Position numbers and translations under genes: made by a program. This document shows, piece after piece, positions 17,056-25,908 of a DNA stretch of 64,000 nucleotides. A model generated the notes under the pieces. That model was not told the DNA's origin. It saw nothing but the letters and a program-made list of their open reading frames with translations, and ran no database searches. This DNA is from CAYSRJ01 sp964521865 (GTDB lineage Bacteria > Spirochaetota > B62-G9 > DRHN01), in NCBI GenBank assembly GCA_964521865.1, contig CAZFTJ010000020.1, forward strand, positions 1 to 64,000, written 5' to 3'. The stretch's first letter is position 1. Each line of letters begins with the position of its first letter.

Positions 17056-18081
17056 TTATTCCTCCCCTTCTATCTCTTTAAACATCTCATCTTCAGTCAC
17101 CTGCGGCTCTGCCTTGCCGGTTATCTGTACGGCCATATGCGTACCGACAACACCGGGCCGCGAGTAAAACTTCTTTTTGTTTCCTATCTTCAGCAACATG
17201 TTGTCGTTGACTTTATTGTGTTCCAGTTTGATTATATCGCCCTTCTGCAGGTTCAACACATCCTTCACGTTTATATCGAGACTCCCGAGCTCCGCAATCA
17301 GATTTACGTATACGGTATCGAGACGTTTCTTCAGTATCGCGAGGTTCTCGGTGGTCCCGCCCTTCCTGATACTCGAATACCAGTACTGCGCGGAAAGTTT
17401 TGTGATGATCGGCTCGATGGTGAGATAGGGTATGCAGAAGTTGGTCATGCCTTCGACATCTCCCACCTTTGTTTCAAGAGTAATGAGCACAACCATGTCC
17501 GAAGGCGGCACAATCTGAGCGAATTGGGGGTTGGTTTCTATGTTCCCGAGCCGCGGCCTGAGATCGATTACATTGGACCAGGCTTCGCGCAGGTTGCCGA
17601 GTATACGCACAATTATTCCCTCAATAACCGAAAGCTCGATGTCCGTCAACTCCCTGTTGATCTTCGACGCCTCACCCGGACCGCCGAAGAGGCGGTCTAT
17701 GATCGTGAAAGTAATTGACGGGTCGATCTCGAATATGGAGCTCCCCTTGAGCGGATCCATATTGATGACAGAAAGAGTCGTCGGGTTGGGTATCGACCGC
17801 AGGAATTCCTCATAGGTAAGCTGGTCAACGGACGCAACATGCACATGCACAATTGTTCTGAGCTGTGCCGACAGCGATGTCGTGGTAAGCCGGGCGAAGG
17901 TCTCATGCATCATCTGCAGAGTACGGATCTGATCCTTTGAAAACTTATCCGGACGCTTGAAGTCGTAAATCTTAATCTTACGCGTTTCGGCACGCTTTAA
18001 CGCCTCCTCGCCTTCCACCTCGCCAGTCGATATTGCCGTTAAAAGCTGATCGATCTCATCCTGTGATAGTACTTCCGTCAT
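17056..18081 (-). CDS. fliM: Flagellar motor switch protein FliM
   Basis: 341 residues, full length. CheY-P-binding N-terminus (VLSQDEIDQLLTAI, residues 4-17), FliG-binding middle domain with LEVEFRSI-like core and the conserved GGxGE (FGGPGE) loop, and the C-terminal SpoA/FliN-like domain (NVKDVLNLQKGDIIKLEHN). It links FliG to FliY in the C ring and receives the chemotaxis signal. Located 101 bases downstream of fliL; the downstream fliY begins one base after its stop. Confidence 0.96.
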   Translation of the reverse strand: MTEVLSQDEIDQLLTAISTGEVEGEEALKRAETRKIKIYDFKRPDKFSKDQIRTLQMMHETFARLTTTSLSAQLRTIVHVHVASVDQLTYEEFLRSIPNPTTLSVINMDPLKGSSIFEIDPSITFTIIDRLFGGPGEASKINRELTDIELSVIEGIIVRILGNLREAWSNVIDLRPRLGNIETNPQFAQIVPPSDMVVLITLETKVGDVEGMTNFCIPYLTIEPIITKLSAQYWYSSIRKGGTTENLAILKKRLDTVYVNLIAELGSLDINVKDVLNLQKGDIIKLEHNKVNDNMLLKIGNKKKFYSRPGVVGTHMAVQITGKAEPQVTEDEMFKEIEGEE

Positions 18082-18182
18082 TACACGCCACCATTCCCCT
18101 CGAAATCCCCTGCATGACCCTTATATTTAATCCTATACCTTCCAGCAGAAATTTCAATATAAACAGTACCCTACGCCCCTTC

Positions 18183-18737
18183 CTATGTGAGCACAAACTC
18201 GGTGAATGCCACCTGCCGCACCTCTCCGTTAATGAGGACATCGTTAATCTTTCTTTTTATTTCTTCTTTCAGCTCATCCCTCTTGTCCTGCGTATTGAGA
18301 TCCGTGTACCGCTTTGCTCCCAGAATGGAGATGATGATATCACGGAGCTGGGCCCTTCGCTGATTCAGCTCCGTCTGCAGCTCGTTTGTTGTTCCCTGTT
18401 CGTACCCGAGCTGAAGCGTCACCTTGAGAAAATGAGGTTCATCCGTATCGCTCGTATTTACACTGAAGCTCTCCAAACCGAAATAGGCGAGCGGTTTCTG
18501 CTTCACCTTCTGCTGCGGCGAGGCCTTTTCCGGAGCAGGGGGCGTGCCGACTCTCTTCGCAACCACATAGGCGATTGTGCCCGAAATAATAATGAGCACA
18601 AGCGCTCCCGCAACAAAGAGAAGCATTCTGATCATCCTCGGTCCGAAAAGCTTCCGCTTTGGACCGCCGGCTTCAAGCGTTTCCTCTTCTTCGGCAGTGC
18701 CCTCTATATCTTCAATGGTCTCTTCCGTATCCGCCAT
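18183..18737 (-). CDS. fliL: Stator-associated protein FliL
   Basis: 184 residues: acidic cytoplasmic N-terminus (TEETIEDIEGTAEEEE), one transmembrane helix (about residues 35-58) and a periplasmic stomatin-like domain (YFGLESFSVNTSDTDEPHFL to VLINGEVRQVAFTEFVLT) ending in the conserved hydrophobic tail. In Borrelia FliL surrounds the stator complexes of periplasmic flagella. It follows motB after an unusually long gap of 385 bases and precedes fliM by about 100. Confidence 0.92.
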   Translation of the reverse strand: MADTEETIEDIEGTAEEEETLEAGGPKRKLFGPRMIRMLLFVAGALVLIIISGTIAYVVAKRVGTPPAPEKASPQQKVKQKPLAYFGLESFSVNTSDTDEPHFLKVTLQLGYEQGTTNELQTELNQRRAQLRDIIISILGAKRYTDLNTQDKRDELKEEIKRKINDVLINGEVRQVAFTEFVLT

Positions 18738-19122
18738 TTAAGACCCCTTTCCAATTACGGTTATTCCCGGCACTTTACATAATAACTACGGTAAAATCTA
18801 TGGGCATGTTGTGATTTCAACTCCTACGATCGATACTCTCACTTATCCCTATATCTTAACTATATTGTACTAATAATAAAAATAAATTCCAACCAAACAA
18901 TAATTGTCAATGAGCCCATAACCGTCCGTTGTTCTGAAAAATGAGGCTGCCCGGACGCTTCGCCTCCGGATAATGTCAAAGATGCTGAAAGTGCTGTCAA
19001 GTACCGCAGGTGCCTGTGGTACTGAAAGTACCTCCGGTGCGGCATTACATACACCAGCCGGTGAAAAATAGAAAAATATTTTTCACACACCGGTTGTAGA
19101 GGCCTGCCGGTGCGGACGGTCT
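18738..19122. repeat. Gap between motB and fliL with two perfect or near-perfect hairpins
   Basis: No credible gene: a 76-codon minus-strand frame at 18860-19090 is Ser/His-rich and has no ribosome-binding site. Two inverted repeats stand out. 19001-19022 pairs GTACCGCAGG with CCTGTGGTAC around a 2-base centre (one G-T). 19061-19070 GTGAAAAATA pairs perfectly with 19077-19086 TATTTTTCAC around a 6-base loop. GGTGCC/GGTAC-like words recur nearby. An RNA-processing or attenuator element between stator genes and switch genes is possible. Confidence 0.45.
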
Positions 19123-19869
19123 TTACAGCGAATACTCCTTTTTCCTCATTATGACCACATCGATTCTTCTGTTGTATGCCCTGCCCTCTTCAATAGCATT
19201 GCTCTCAACAGGCTGGAATTCTCCGTAGCCGACCGCTTCCAGATTCTTTCCGTTAATACCGTACACCTCGTTGAACATACGCACCACCTTTACCGCGCGG
19301 GCGGTCGAGAGCTCCCAGTTTGTCGGGTAGAGCGCATACGTGGGGCTATCGGGTGTAATCGGTTTATTGTCCGTATGTCCTTCGACACGTATCACATTCC
19401 CCTTGAACTCCGGTTCCCGGAGGAAACGGCCCATCTTGCCGACTACACGTATACCTTCGGGCGTTAATTCCGGGCTCCCCGATTCAAAATAAGCATCCGC
19501 TACAAGCGATATAATGATACCTCGCTCATCCTCTGTAATCTTCACCTTTTTGCTTTTGATTTCAGGCTGGAAAATGGATACCGCTTTTTCCACCGCTTTT
19601 GCGAGCCGCTCACCCTTTTCCTTTGAGGGCAATGTTTCAACACGCTGGCCGAGCTCTGCAAGCACTCCCTGAGACAGCGTGAGGCCTCCGGTATGCATCC
19701 CGAGAGAGCCTCTGAATGCCGAGAGTATCAGCTGCAGCTCCCGGCCTTCGATCTCGGCAGTAGTAAACATCAGGATAAAAAACGTTAGAAGGAGTGTGGT
19801 CATATCACCGTACGTTACCATCCATGCCGGTGCACCTTTCCTCTCTTTTTTATCCTTCTTGACGGCCAT
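19123..19869 (-). CDS. motB: Flagellar stator protein MotB
   Basis: 248 residues. Single transmembrane helix with the proton-binding Asp in WMVTYGDMTTLLLTFFILMF (Asp near residue 22), plug segment, and a C-terminal OmpA/Pal peptidoglycan-binding domain (NVIRVEGHTDNKPI, NWELSTARAVKVVRMF, RRIDVVIMRK). Pairs with MotA, 24 bases upstream, as the proton-driven stator. Confidence 0.96.
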   Translation of the reverse strand: MAVKKDKKERKGAPAWMVTYGDMTTLLLTFFILMFTTAEIEGRELQLILSAFRGSLGMHTGGLTLSQGVLAELGQRVETLPSKEKGERLAKAVEKAVSIFQPEIKSKKVKITEDERGIIISLVADAYFESGSPELTPEGIRVVGKMGRFLREPEFKGNVIRVEGHTDNKPITPDSPTYALYPTNWELSTARAVKVVRMFNEVYGINGKNLEAVGYGEFQPVESNAIEEGRAYNRRIDVVIMRKKEYSL

Positions 19870-19893
19870 TGCCTGGCACCTCTATCTATCTGT

Positions 19894-20685
19894 CTATCCT
19901 CGTTCTCCCGTCTCTTCTTCAACCTGCATTCTGATTTCGGGAGGCAAAAATGATATCAGTTTCTCTTTTACGATTCTCGGGTTGTCACCCGACTGTATCG
20001 AAAGCGTCCCCTCAATCATGATCTCCCGTGTCAGGATCTCCTGATCGTTCACGTAGGTCAACTTGTTCGCTACCGGTATAAATACAAGGTTCGCAAGAAC
20101 CGCACCGTACAGTGTCGTGATAAGCGCGGTTGACATACCGGGGCCGATTGCGCTCTTGTCCTCGATATTGGCAAGCATGAGAATGAGGCCTATGAGTGTG
20201 CCGATCATACCGAATGCGGGTGCAAAGATCCCCCAGTCCTCGAATATCTTTATGCCCTGCTGATGCCGGTTCTGCATATTATTGAGCTCGGTTTCCATTA
20301 TGTTTCGTATGATCTCCGGGTCCGTTCCATCGACCACGAGCTGAATGCCCTTTCTGAGAAACTCGTCCTCGAGCTCGTCGAGGTCATCCTCGAGTGCCAG
20401 AAGCCCCTCACGGCGTGCTTTTTCTGAAAAGGTCACTATCATCGATATAATTCGTCCGGCCTCAAGAGGATGGATGCGAACCGCATTTATTGCGACCTTC
20501 AACAATCCGAATGTTCTGGCCATTGTATTGGATACCATTATAGCCGCAAACGAACCGCCGATTGTGATAAAAACGGAAGAAATGCTTATGAAGCCGAAAA
20601 GGCCTGTCACTCCTCCCGCAATCACGATACCGACGATTAAAACGAAAAACCCAATGCCGATACCGCCGATTGTTGCAAGATCCAT
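19894..20685 (-). CDS. motA: Flagellar stator protein MotA
   Basis: 263 residues, four transmembrane helices (about 4-25, 31-50, 150-170, 184-205). The charged cytoplasmic loop that contacts FliG is present (SEKARREGLLALEDDLDELE) and the conserved PAFGMIGTLIGLILML helix 3 is clear. Ribosome-binding site GGAGGG precedes the ATG. Order flbD-motA-motB-fliL is the standard one in spirochaetes. Confidence 0.96.
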   Translation of the reverse strand: MDLATIGGIGIGFFVLIVGIVIAGGVTGLFGFISISSVFITIGGSFAAIMVSNTMARTFGLLKVAINAVRIHPLEAGRIISMIVTFSEKARREGLLALEDDLDELEDEFLRKGIQLVVDGTDPEIIRNIMETELNNMQNRHQQGIKIFEDWGIFAPAFGMIGTLIGLILMLANIEDKSAIGPGMSTALITTLYGAVLANLVFIPVANKLTYVNDQEILTREIMIEGTLSIQSGDNPRIVKEKLISFLPPEIRMQVEEETGERG

Positions 20686-20821
20686 AATTCAACCCTCCTG
20701 AATACCACCAGGCTGAGGAACTTCTTGTATGATGCCACTGGTGCCTGCACCGGCGGCATTATTCGGATGCAAAGCGTCCTGATAACACTACTTCACTTCA
20801 CCGTAATCGGAAATGAATCTT

Positions 20822-21103
20822 CTACTCCTGCTCCTGTCCGGTTGGTACAATCTCTTCTTCGGGGCTGCGTCCCGTCAGGGCATGCCCCACTGCCGAATCG
20901 GGCCCTGCAGGCCGGGGCCCTCCAATTCCCAATCTCTTCCTGTACTCGATAATTCTGGCCAGCACTTCTTCCGGCGGTTCTTTCACCACGAGCTTCTTTC
21001 CCGATACGAGAGTAATCGTCGTATCGGGAGTTTTTTCAACGGTCTCTATGATATGCGGGTTCAGCCAGTACCCTGCGCCGTTTAATCGTGTTACCTTTAT
21101 CAA
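20822..21103 (-). CDS. flbD: FlbD family small protein
   Basis: 93 residues. The first 60 match the FlbD family: MIKVTRLNGAGYWLNPHIIE, TPDTTITLVSGKKLVVKE, VLARIIEYRKRLG; the last 30 residues are a low-complexity Gly/Pro/Glu tail. It is a small DUF1844/FlbD-type cytoplasmic protein found between flgE and motA in spirochaetes, Clostridia and others. Its molecular role is not established (this family is different from the Caulobacter regulator of the same name). Confidence 0.85.
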   Translation of the reverse strand: MIKVTRLNGAGYWLNPHIIETVEKTPDTTITLVSGKKLVVKEPPEEVLARIIEYRKRLGIGGPRPAGPDSAVGHALTGRSPEEEIVPTGQEQE

Positions 21104-21178
21104 CCTGCTCTCACTTTGAGAGATTTTTTATCACAGTTCCCTGCTCCGTACGAATTACGAATCACCGCACCGCACGAA

Positions 21179-22564
21179 TTACCGCTTCAGCGTCAAAAGC
21201 TCCTGAAGCATCTGATCGGATGTCGTAATGCTCCGCGAATTTGCCTGAAACCCTCTCTGCGTTACAATCATATCGGTAAACTGCTCGGCAAGGTCGACAT
21301 TGCTCATTTCAAGCGTCCCGGACGATATCTTTCCCCGCCCGCCTGTCTCAGCGGCACCGACATTTGCAAGGCCGGAATTGTTGGACTCTCTGAATGCATT
21401 GTCGCCTTCAGCCGTCAACCCCTGCGGGTTGGTAAAAGTTGCGAGGGCCACCTGTGCGATCTGCGCCTTTACACCGTTCGTAAAAGTACCGGTAATGACT
21501 CCGGAGTTGTCGACGGTAAACGCCTCCAGATAACCGAGACCGTAGCCGTCCTGTTCATACGCCCTCGTTGAGGTTGGAGCCGCGAATTGCGTGATGCCGT
21601 CGTATCCGCCGACAGAGCCGAGGTCCAGGTTGATCGTCTGAGCGATTCCGTTTTCAGGAAACGTTACATTGAGAGAGGCGGTAAGCCTTCCCGTGTTTGT
21701 TATATCTGTGGGCGCGCCGACAGTTGTCGGACTATCCTCTATTGAAATAGGGGCTCCCTGATTATCGAAACGCATTACTATTGTATTCGAGTCATTTGCA
21801 CTGCCGCCCGCAACATCGAGCGAGAGCGTATTGGGATCGGCACCATCAACCGAAGCTGTCACGTACCAGGCGTTGCTCTCCTGGGGGACACGGGTGAATT
21901 CAAGCGTCAAATTATGCACATTACCCAGGCTGTCATATGAATCGATATTTGTCGAAACGGTTGCATTCAGCCGTTCCTCTTCTGTCGCTTCACGCCCGGC
22001 AGGCAATAACGGCGTTTCGGAATTGAGATTACTCTTGTATTTGATGAGCTGAGTAGCCATTGCAGGCTCCTTCGCTCCGACAGGAATCACAATATCCTCG
22101 AGCGCACCGGTGGAATTGATTATGGACTGGCCCCCTGTCCTCACCGCCTGCCAACCCTGTACGCGAAGACCGTTCGCAGGGTTTAGCAATGTGCCGTTCT
22201 TGTCGAGCCCGAATGCGCCGGCCCTCGTATAGTACGTCTCCTCCCCCTTTTTAAGAACGAAGAAGCCGTCACCCTGAATGGCCAGATCCAGGTTGAGCCC
22301 CGTTGTCTGGAGGCTTCCCTGTGTAAATATCTTATCAATACTTGCCACGGCCATTCCGAGCCCGACCTGCTTCGGATTTACTCCGCCCTTCTGTGCGGTG
22401 GGAGCTGCCGCACCGGAAACGGTCTGAGACAGGATGTCCTGAAAGGACACTCTGCTCTTCTTGTATCCATAGGTGTTGATATTGGCGATATTATGACCAA
22501 GAACATCCATTCTGACCTGATGATTTATCAGTCCAGACACACCTGAGTAAAGCGATCTCATCAT
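21179..22564 (-). CDS. flgE: Flagellar hook protein FlgE, lacking the crosslinking cysteine
   Basis: 461 residues, normal length for a spirochaete hook. N-terminal rod/hook motif SLYSGVSGLINHQVRMDVLG and ANINTYGYKKSR, central FlgE_D2 domains, and C-terminal EMSNVDLAEQFTDMIVTQRG. In Treponema denticola the hook subunits are joined by a lysinoalanine bond between Cys178 and Lys165, with Asn179 assisting. Counting from the first Met here, Lys165 (GAKEP) and Asn179 are present, but residue 178 is Ser (YKSNLN; codon AGT at 22031-22033). There is no cysteine anywhere in the protein. Preceded by flgD (109 bases) and followed by flbD. Confidence 0.96.
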   Translation of the reverse strand: MMRSLYSGVSGLINHQVRMDVLGHNIANINTYGYKKSRVSFQDILSQTVSGAAAPTAQKGGVNPKQVGLGMAVASIDKIFTQGSLQTTGLNLDLAIQGDGFFVLKKGEETYYTRAGAFGLDKNGTLLNPANGLRVQGWQAVRTGGQSIINSTGALEDIVIPVGAKEPAMATQLIKYKSNLNSETPLLPAGREATEEERLNATVSTNIDSYDSLGNVHNLTLEFTRVPQESNAWYVTASVDGADPNTLSLDVAGGSANDSNTIVMRFDNQGAPISIEDSPTTVGAPTDITNTGRLTASLNVTFPENGIAQTINLDLGSVGGYDGITQFAAPTSTRAYEQDGYGLGYLEAFTVDNSGVITGTFTNGVKAQIAQVALATFTNPQGLTAEGDNAFRESNNSGLANVGAAETGGRGKISSGTLEMSNVDLAEQFTDMIVTQRGFQANSRSITTSDQMLQELLTLKR

Positions 22565-22673
22565 GGGAACAAACTCCTCATACTGTTACATAAAATGGAT
22601 TACGATTCTTAAAACCGCCCCTCCCAGGTTTTTTTCTCAGTCGTTATGAAATCATGGAACGCATGCACACGGC

Positions 22674-23144
22674 TTATTCGGCCTTGCGCTGAGTATCAGC
22701 AAGCGAGACTTTTCTTACCGCGTCGATCCCGTACGTCGCACCGTTAAATGTTATCTCAGGCGAGCCAGAGCCGAAATCAACGTCGGTTACCACCCCGCTT
22801 TCCATCTTTCCTGCCGCTTCATCAAACACCTCAACCTGTCTGCCGAGCAGGGAGTAAGACAGGCTGGTTTTATAGCTGTTGATAAGCGTCGTCAACGTTT
22901 TATTCATTTCAGTCATCTGCTCAAGCGATGAAAACTGAGCAGTCTGTGCGATGAACTCCTTGTCATCGAGCGGGTTGGTCGGGTCCTGATGTTCGAGCTG
23001 AACGACGAGAAGTCGAAGAAAATCCTCTTTTCCGAGAATATTTTTTACTGTTCGTCCATTCTGTCCGAGGCTCTTGTTGAAGCTCTCAGTCTCGAGCTTT
23101 GTCTTGAATAGCTGCGATTTGTCCATCATGAGCGGGAGATCCAT
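22674..23144 (-). CDS. flgD: Hook assembly scaffold FlgD (short form)
   Basis: 156 residues. Conserved core GKEDFLRLLVVQLEHQDPTNPLDDKEF (here split as LGKEDFLRLLVVQLEHQDP then TNPLDDKEFIAQTAQFSS) followed by LEQMTEMNKTL, then a short beta-rich segment (QVEVFDEAAGKMESGVVTDV). Shorter than enterobacterial FlgD because the large C-terminal Ig/tudor domains are reduced, as in other spirochaetes. It caps the growing hook during FlgE assembly. Nine bases after fliK and 109 before flgE. Confidence 0.93.
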   Translation of the reverse strand: MDLPLMMDKSQLFKTKLETESFNKSLGQNGRTVKNILGKEDFLRLLVVQLEHQDPTNPLDDKEFIAQTAQFSSLEQMTEMNKTLTTLINSYKTSLSYSLLGRQVEVFDEAAGKMESGVVTDVDFGSGSPEITFNGATYGIDAVRKVSLADTQRKAE

Positions 23145-23153
23145 TCTCTCCTC

Positions 23154-24500
23154 CTAAACGGTTATATTTATCAATGTAGACATCCATGGAGGCACAGCCG
23201 ACATGGCATTATCCGTCAACAGCTCATCATCATCCACTGTCACAGCGGCAGTACCTCTTTTCGTACCGTTAAAAACTTCGTACGAGTCGTTCTGTCTGTC
23301 CTTCACCTCAACCTGAAAACTACCGAGCTGAAAGCCATGCTCCTGCAGGCTTTCCGCCAGCACGTTGAGCCGTTCCATTATGAGGTCCTTCACGAATTGA
23401 TGCTCGACGAGAATGTTTGTGCTGACATTATTGTTGCTCAACTTTATGCTCAACTTCAGCTCGCCAAGTGATTCAGGATGCAAGTGAAGCCTGGCTTCTC
23501 CCCCTCCCCTGTTCAATACAAGTGTAAACTGTTTTATGATCTCATCAAAATTCCCATCGGCAATTTTCTGGAATTGATAATGGGTTTTCATACCCACGTT
23601 CTGTGCCGAATGCTCGTATTTTATAACTGCCGAAACGGTATCACCGACTTTCGAATCTTTCCGTACTTTCGCGGCATCCTGCCTGTGGCCGAACAGCACC
23701 GATTCGGTCTTCTGCCGCCTTCCCGCGTCGAACATTTTTGCCTGTTTCACGATATGCGGCGCTTTTATTTTTTTTCGAGCTTTTGAGGTTTTTGCCGTTC
23801 TAGGAATGTTTTTCACAGAGTCCTGCATGAACGGGAGCCTGGTCCCGGCTTTTATCACCTTCTGACTGACCGCAATTCGCTTCCCTGATTTATCGCGATT
23901 ATCATGTAGACGAAGACGTCCTTTGATATCCCTTCTGCTCTGTGCCCTATTTTTTTCACGCAGCGAGCCCTGAGATCCGGCGTCTTCAGTTGTCTTCACT
24001 CGCGGCATTTTCGCACGAGAAACCGATATTCCTGCTGCCCTTACTGTTTTTCCCATTCTCGATTTATCGGTTGAGCCTTTCACGATTTTAAAAAACAGCT
24101 TTTTTTTGCTCATACCCCCGGCAGTTCCTTTCTTGACGGAATTGCCGTCTTTTTGCACGGCGTCCTGCTTATCTCGCCGTACGGCACCGGATGAGGATTT
24201 TTCATCCTCCGTTTTTCCTCTATCCGCCGGACTCGCGTCGCGAGCTTCGCGACCCTGGTGAGCTTCGTGAGCTTGGCGAGCTGCACTATCTTTTCGGTCC
24301 GTTCCGTTTGCAGTACGGTGTATATCCCGGGACTCAACCGATCCGGGCCGCTGATCGCTCGACCCGTTTCCGGAAAACAGAGCGAGCGTTGCCGCAAAAT
24401 CGTTTCCATCCGGCGAAAATGTATTTTTAGGGCTTTCCCTGCTCTGTAGCGAAACGTTATCCGCGATCCGGAACGCGTTATGAATTATCATGCAAATCAC
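23154..24500 (-). CDS. fliK: Hook-length control protein FliK with very basic middle region
   Basis: 448 residues from a GTG at 24500, or 445 from the ATG at 24491; both overlap the flbB end. The C-terminal Flg_hook domain is clear (GGGEARLHLHPESLGELKLS, NVSTNILVEHQFVKDLIMER, LQEHGFQLGSFQVEVK, about 330-405). The N-terminal half is low-complexity, as expected of a secreted molecular ruler, but strikingly rich in Lys and Arg (KKKLFFKIVKGSTDKSRMGK, KARKKIKAPHIVKQAK). FliK measures hook length and triggers FlhB switching. B. burgdorferi equivalent was called flbC. Confidence 0.88.
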   Translation of the reverse strand: MICMIIHNAFRIADNVSLQSRESPKNTFSPDGNDFAATLALFSGNGSSDQRPGSVESRDIHRTANGTDRKDSAARQAHEAHQGREARDASPADRGKTEDEKSSSGAVRRDKQDAVQKDGNSVKKGTAGGMSKKKLFFKIVKGSTDKSRMGKTVRAAGISVSRAKMPRVKTTEDAGSQGSLREKNRAQSRRDIKGRLRLHDNRDKSGKRIAVSQKVIKAGTRLPFMQDSVKNIPRTAKTSKARKKIKAPHIVKQAKMFDAGRRQKTESVLFGHRQDAAKVRKDSKVGDTVSAVIKYEHSAQNVGMKTHYQFQKIADGNFDEIIKQFTLVLNRGGGEARLHLHPESLGELKLSIKLSNNNVSTNILVEHQFVKDLIMERLNVLAESLQEHGFQLGSFQVEVKDRQNDSYEVFNGTKRGTAAVTVDDDELLTDNAMSAVPPWMSTLINITV

Positions 24501-25113
24501 CCACTTTGGTCATCTTCCGCTGCACCGTTGCCGCCTTTTCGGGAGCCATAAGACTCAGATAATAGGGTACAACCGATAGACTTCCCGTTTCTTCGGCGTT
24601 TCGATCGATCTGCCTCAGAATATCGATTATCAGAAGATCGTCAAGCTTCGACAGTCTCTCCACTGCAGCTTCAGGGGGCATGCTTGTAAAATATTCGGCC
24701 TGCCTTTTTATGTTATCCCTATAATTATCGTATTCACGCTGTTTCTCAATTAGAACTTTTTTCTCCTCCTCCAGGCTCTTTGCCTCTTCTGCAAGCTTTG
24801 CCTCGCTTTCCTTTAATTGCAGTTCCTTTTGTTGGAGCGCATCTTTTTGCTGCTCCATTTCAGAGGCACGTGCATTGAGCACCTCTTCTCTTTTACGCAG
24901 GAATTCGGTTTCAAGCAGCTTTGGGTCTTCCGCGGACACTTCTCCCCGCTGCAGAAATGCAGGGAGGTACTTTCCGAACGGCCCAACTACCTTTTTATAG
25001 TCAATAATCCCCAGATGATCGAACCAGTATACGCCCCCGAGAATAATGACAATTATGAGAAGGATCAGAAAAAGAATTTTAAGAAGATTTGTAAAGGCCG
25101 ATGCAAGACTCAC
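24478..25113 (-). CDS. flbB: Periplasmic flagellar collar protein FlbB
   Basis: 211 residues: N-terminal transmembrane helix (LFLILLIIVIILGGVYWF), a long charged coiled coil (about 75-145, QQKELQLKESEAKLAEEAK) and a C-terminal MgtE-N/MotE-like helical domain (MPPEAAVERLSKLDDLLIID, PYYLSLMAPEKAATVQRKM). In Borrelia, FlbB forms the base of the spirochaete-specific collar around the periplasmic motor and helps recruit stators. GTG start with AGGAG 6 bases upstream, directly after the transglycosylase stop; its end overlaps fliK. The MotE-like fold suggests this is the spirochaete member of the MotE family. Confidence 0.85.
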   Translation of the reverse strand: MSLASAFTNLLKILFLILLIIVIILGGVYWFDHLGIIDYKKVVGPFGKYLPAFLQRGEVSAEDPKLLETEFLRKREEVLNARASEMEQQKDALQQKELQLKESEAKLAEEAKSLEEEKKVLIEKQREYDNYRDNIKRQAEYFTSMPPEAAVERLSKLDDLLIIDILRQIDRNAEETGSLSVVPYYLSLMAPEKAATVQRKMTKVGDLHDNS

Positions 25114-25908
25114 TTACAACTCCTCTTTATTGAATTTTTGATATTTCTGATAGTATCTCAGTACGGAATCTATAAAGTCTTTTGTTTCCGAGATTCCCGG
25201 TATCCGGTTTTCCACCCTGTTCGGTCCCGCATTATAGGCGGCAAGGGCAAGGTTGAGGTTCCCGTTGTACTGGTTCAACAGATCCACAAGGTATCGACTA
25301 CCGCCCAGTATATTTTCCACCGGATTGAACGGGTTTTCCACACCGAGGGAATCCGCAGTTTCAGGCATCAGCTGCATCAGCCCCATTGCGCCCTTTGACG
25401 AAACTGCAGAATTATCGAATCCGGATTCCTGCTTTATAATTGCCTGTATCAGCGATTCGGGGATCCCGAATTTTTCGGACGCCTCTTTAATTATGTCGTC
25501 GTATCGATCGGCACGACTAGGATAATCCGACGCACGGATAGTCTCGGCGCTCTTCTCTTCGGCGGATGCGGCCCGGGGCTTGTTCTGACTGTCGGATTCC
25601 GTTATCTTCCTGTCAAGCTCTTCCCTGAAACTCGTCTTCGCAGCTTCAGATGAAACCCGTTTTTCTTCGGATTGTGCAGCAGCGTACGTTCGCGATGCAG
25701 ACAATTCTGCGACGCCTGCGTCGTCTCCCTGAACGGCATCTCCCGCAGCCGACTGTCCCTCAACGGCACGGCCCCGACGGGAAACGCGTCCCGAATCGGT
25801 ATATTCTGAAGAGACCTGTCCCCGAGCGGGAACTCCAAACCTCCTCTTGATCGATTCGATACGCTGCAGTATATTTGCAATATTCTGATATACATTTTCC
25901 ACAGGCAT
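25114..25908 (-). CDS. Lytic transglycosylase of the flagellar operon, no signal peptide
   Basis: 264 residues. C-terminal SLT domain (about 133-255): catalytic Glu161 in IIKQESGFDNSAVSSKGAMG, then LMQLMPETA, and ALAAYNAGPNRV. The first 130 residues are polar, Arg/Ser/Ala/Glu-rich and probably disordered, and begin with an amphipathic helix (VYQNIANILQRIESIKRRFG) rather than a Sec signal. Cleaves glycan strands, presumably to let the rod through peptidoglycan. Lacking a signal peptide inside an export operon, it may leave the cell through the flagellar type III gate, like FlgJ; that is inference. Start overlaps the fliJ stop by one base (TAATG). Confidence 0.85.
   Translation of the reverse strand: MPVENVYQNIANILQRIESIKRRFGVPARGQVSSEYTDSGRVSRRGRAVEGQSAAGDAVQGDDAGVAELSASRTYAAAQSEEKRVSSEAAKTSFREELDRKITESDSQNKPRAASAEEKSAETIRASDYPSRADRYDDIIKEASEKFGIPESLIQAIIKQESGFDNSAVSSKGAMGLMQLMPETADSLGVENPFNPVENILGGSRYLVDLLNQYNGNLNLALAAYNAGPNRVENRIPGISETKDFIDSVLRYYQKYQKFNKEEL

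Noticed and set aside
18860..19090. 76-codon gene in the motB-fliL gap
   Set aside because: No ribosome-binding site, odd composition, overlaps the hairpins.
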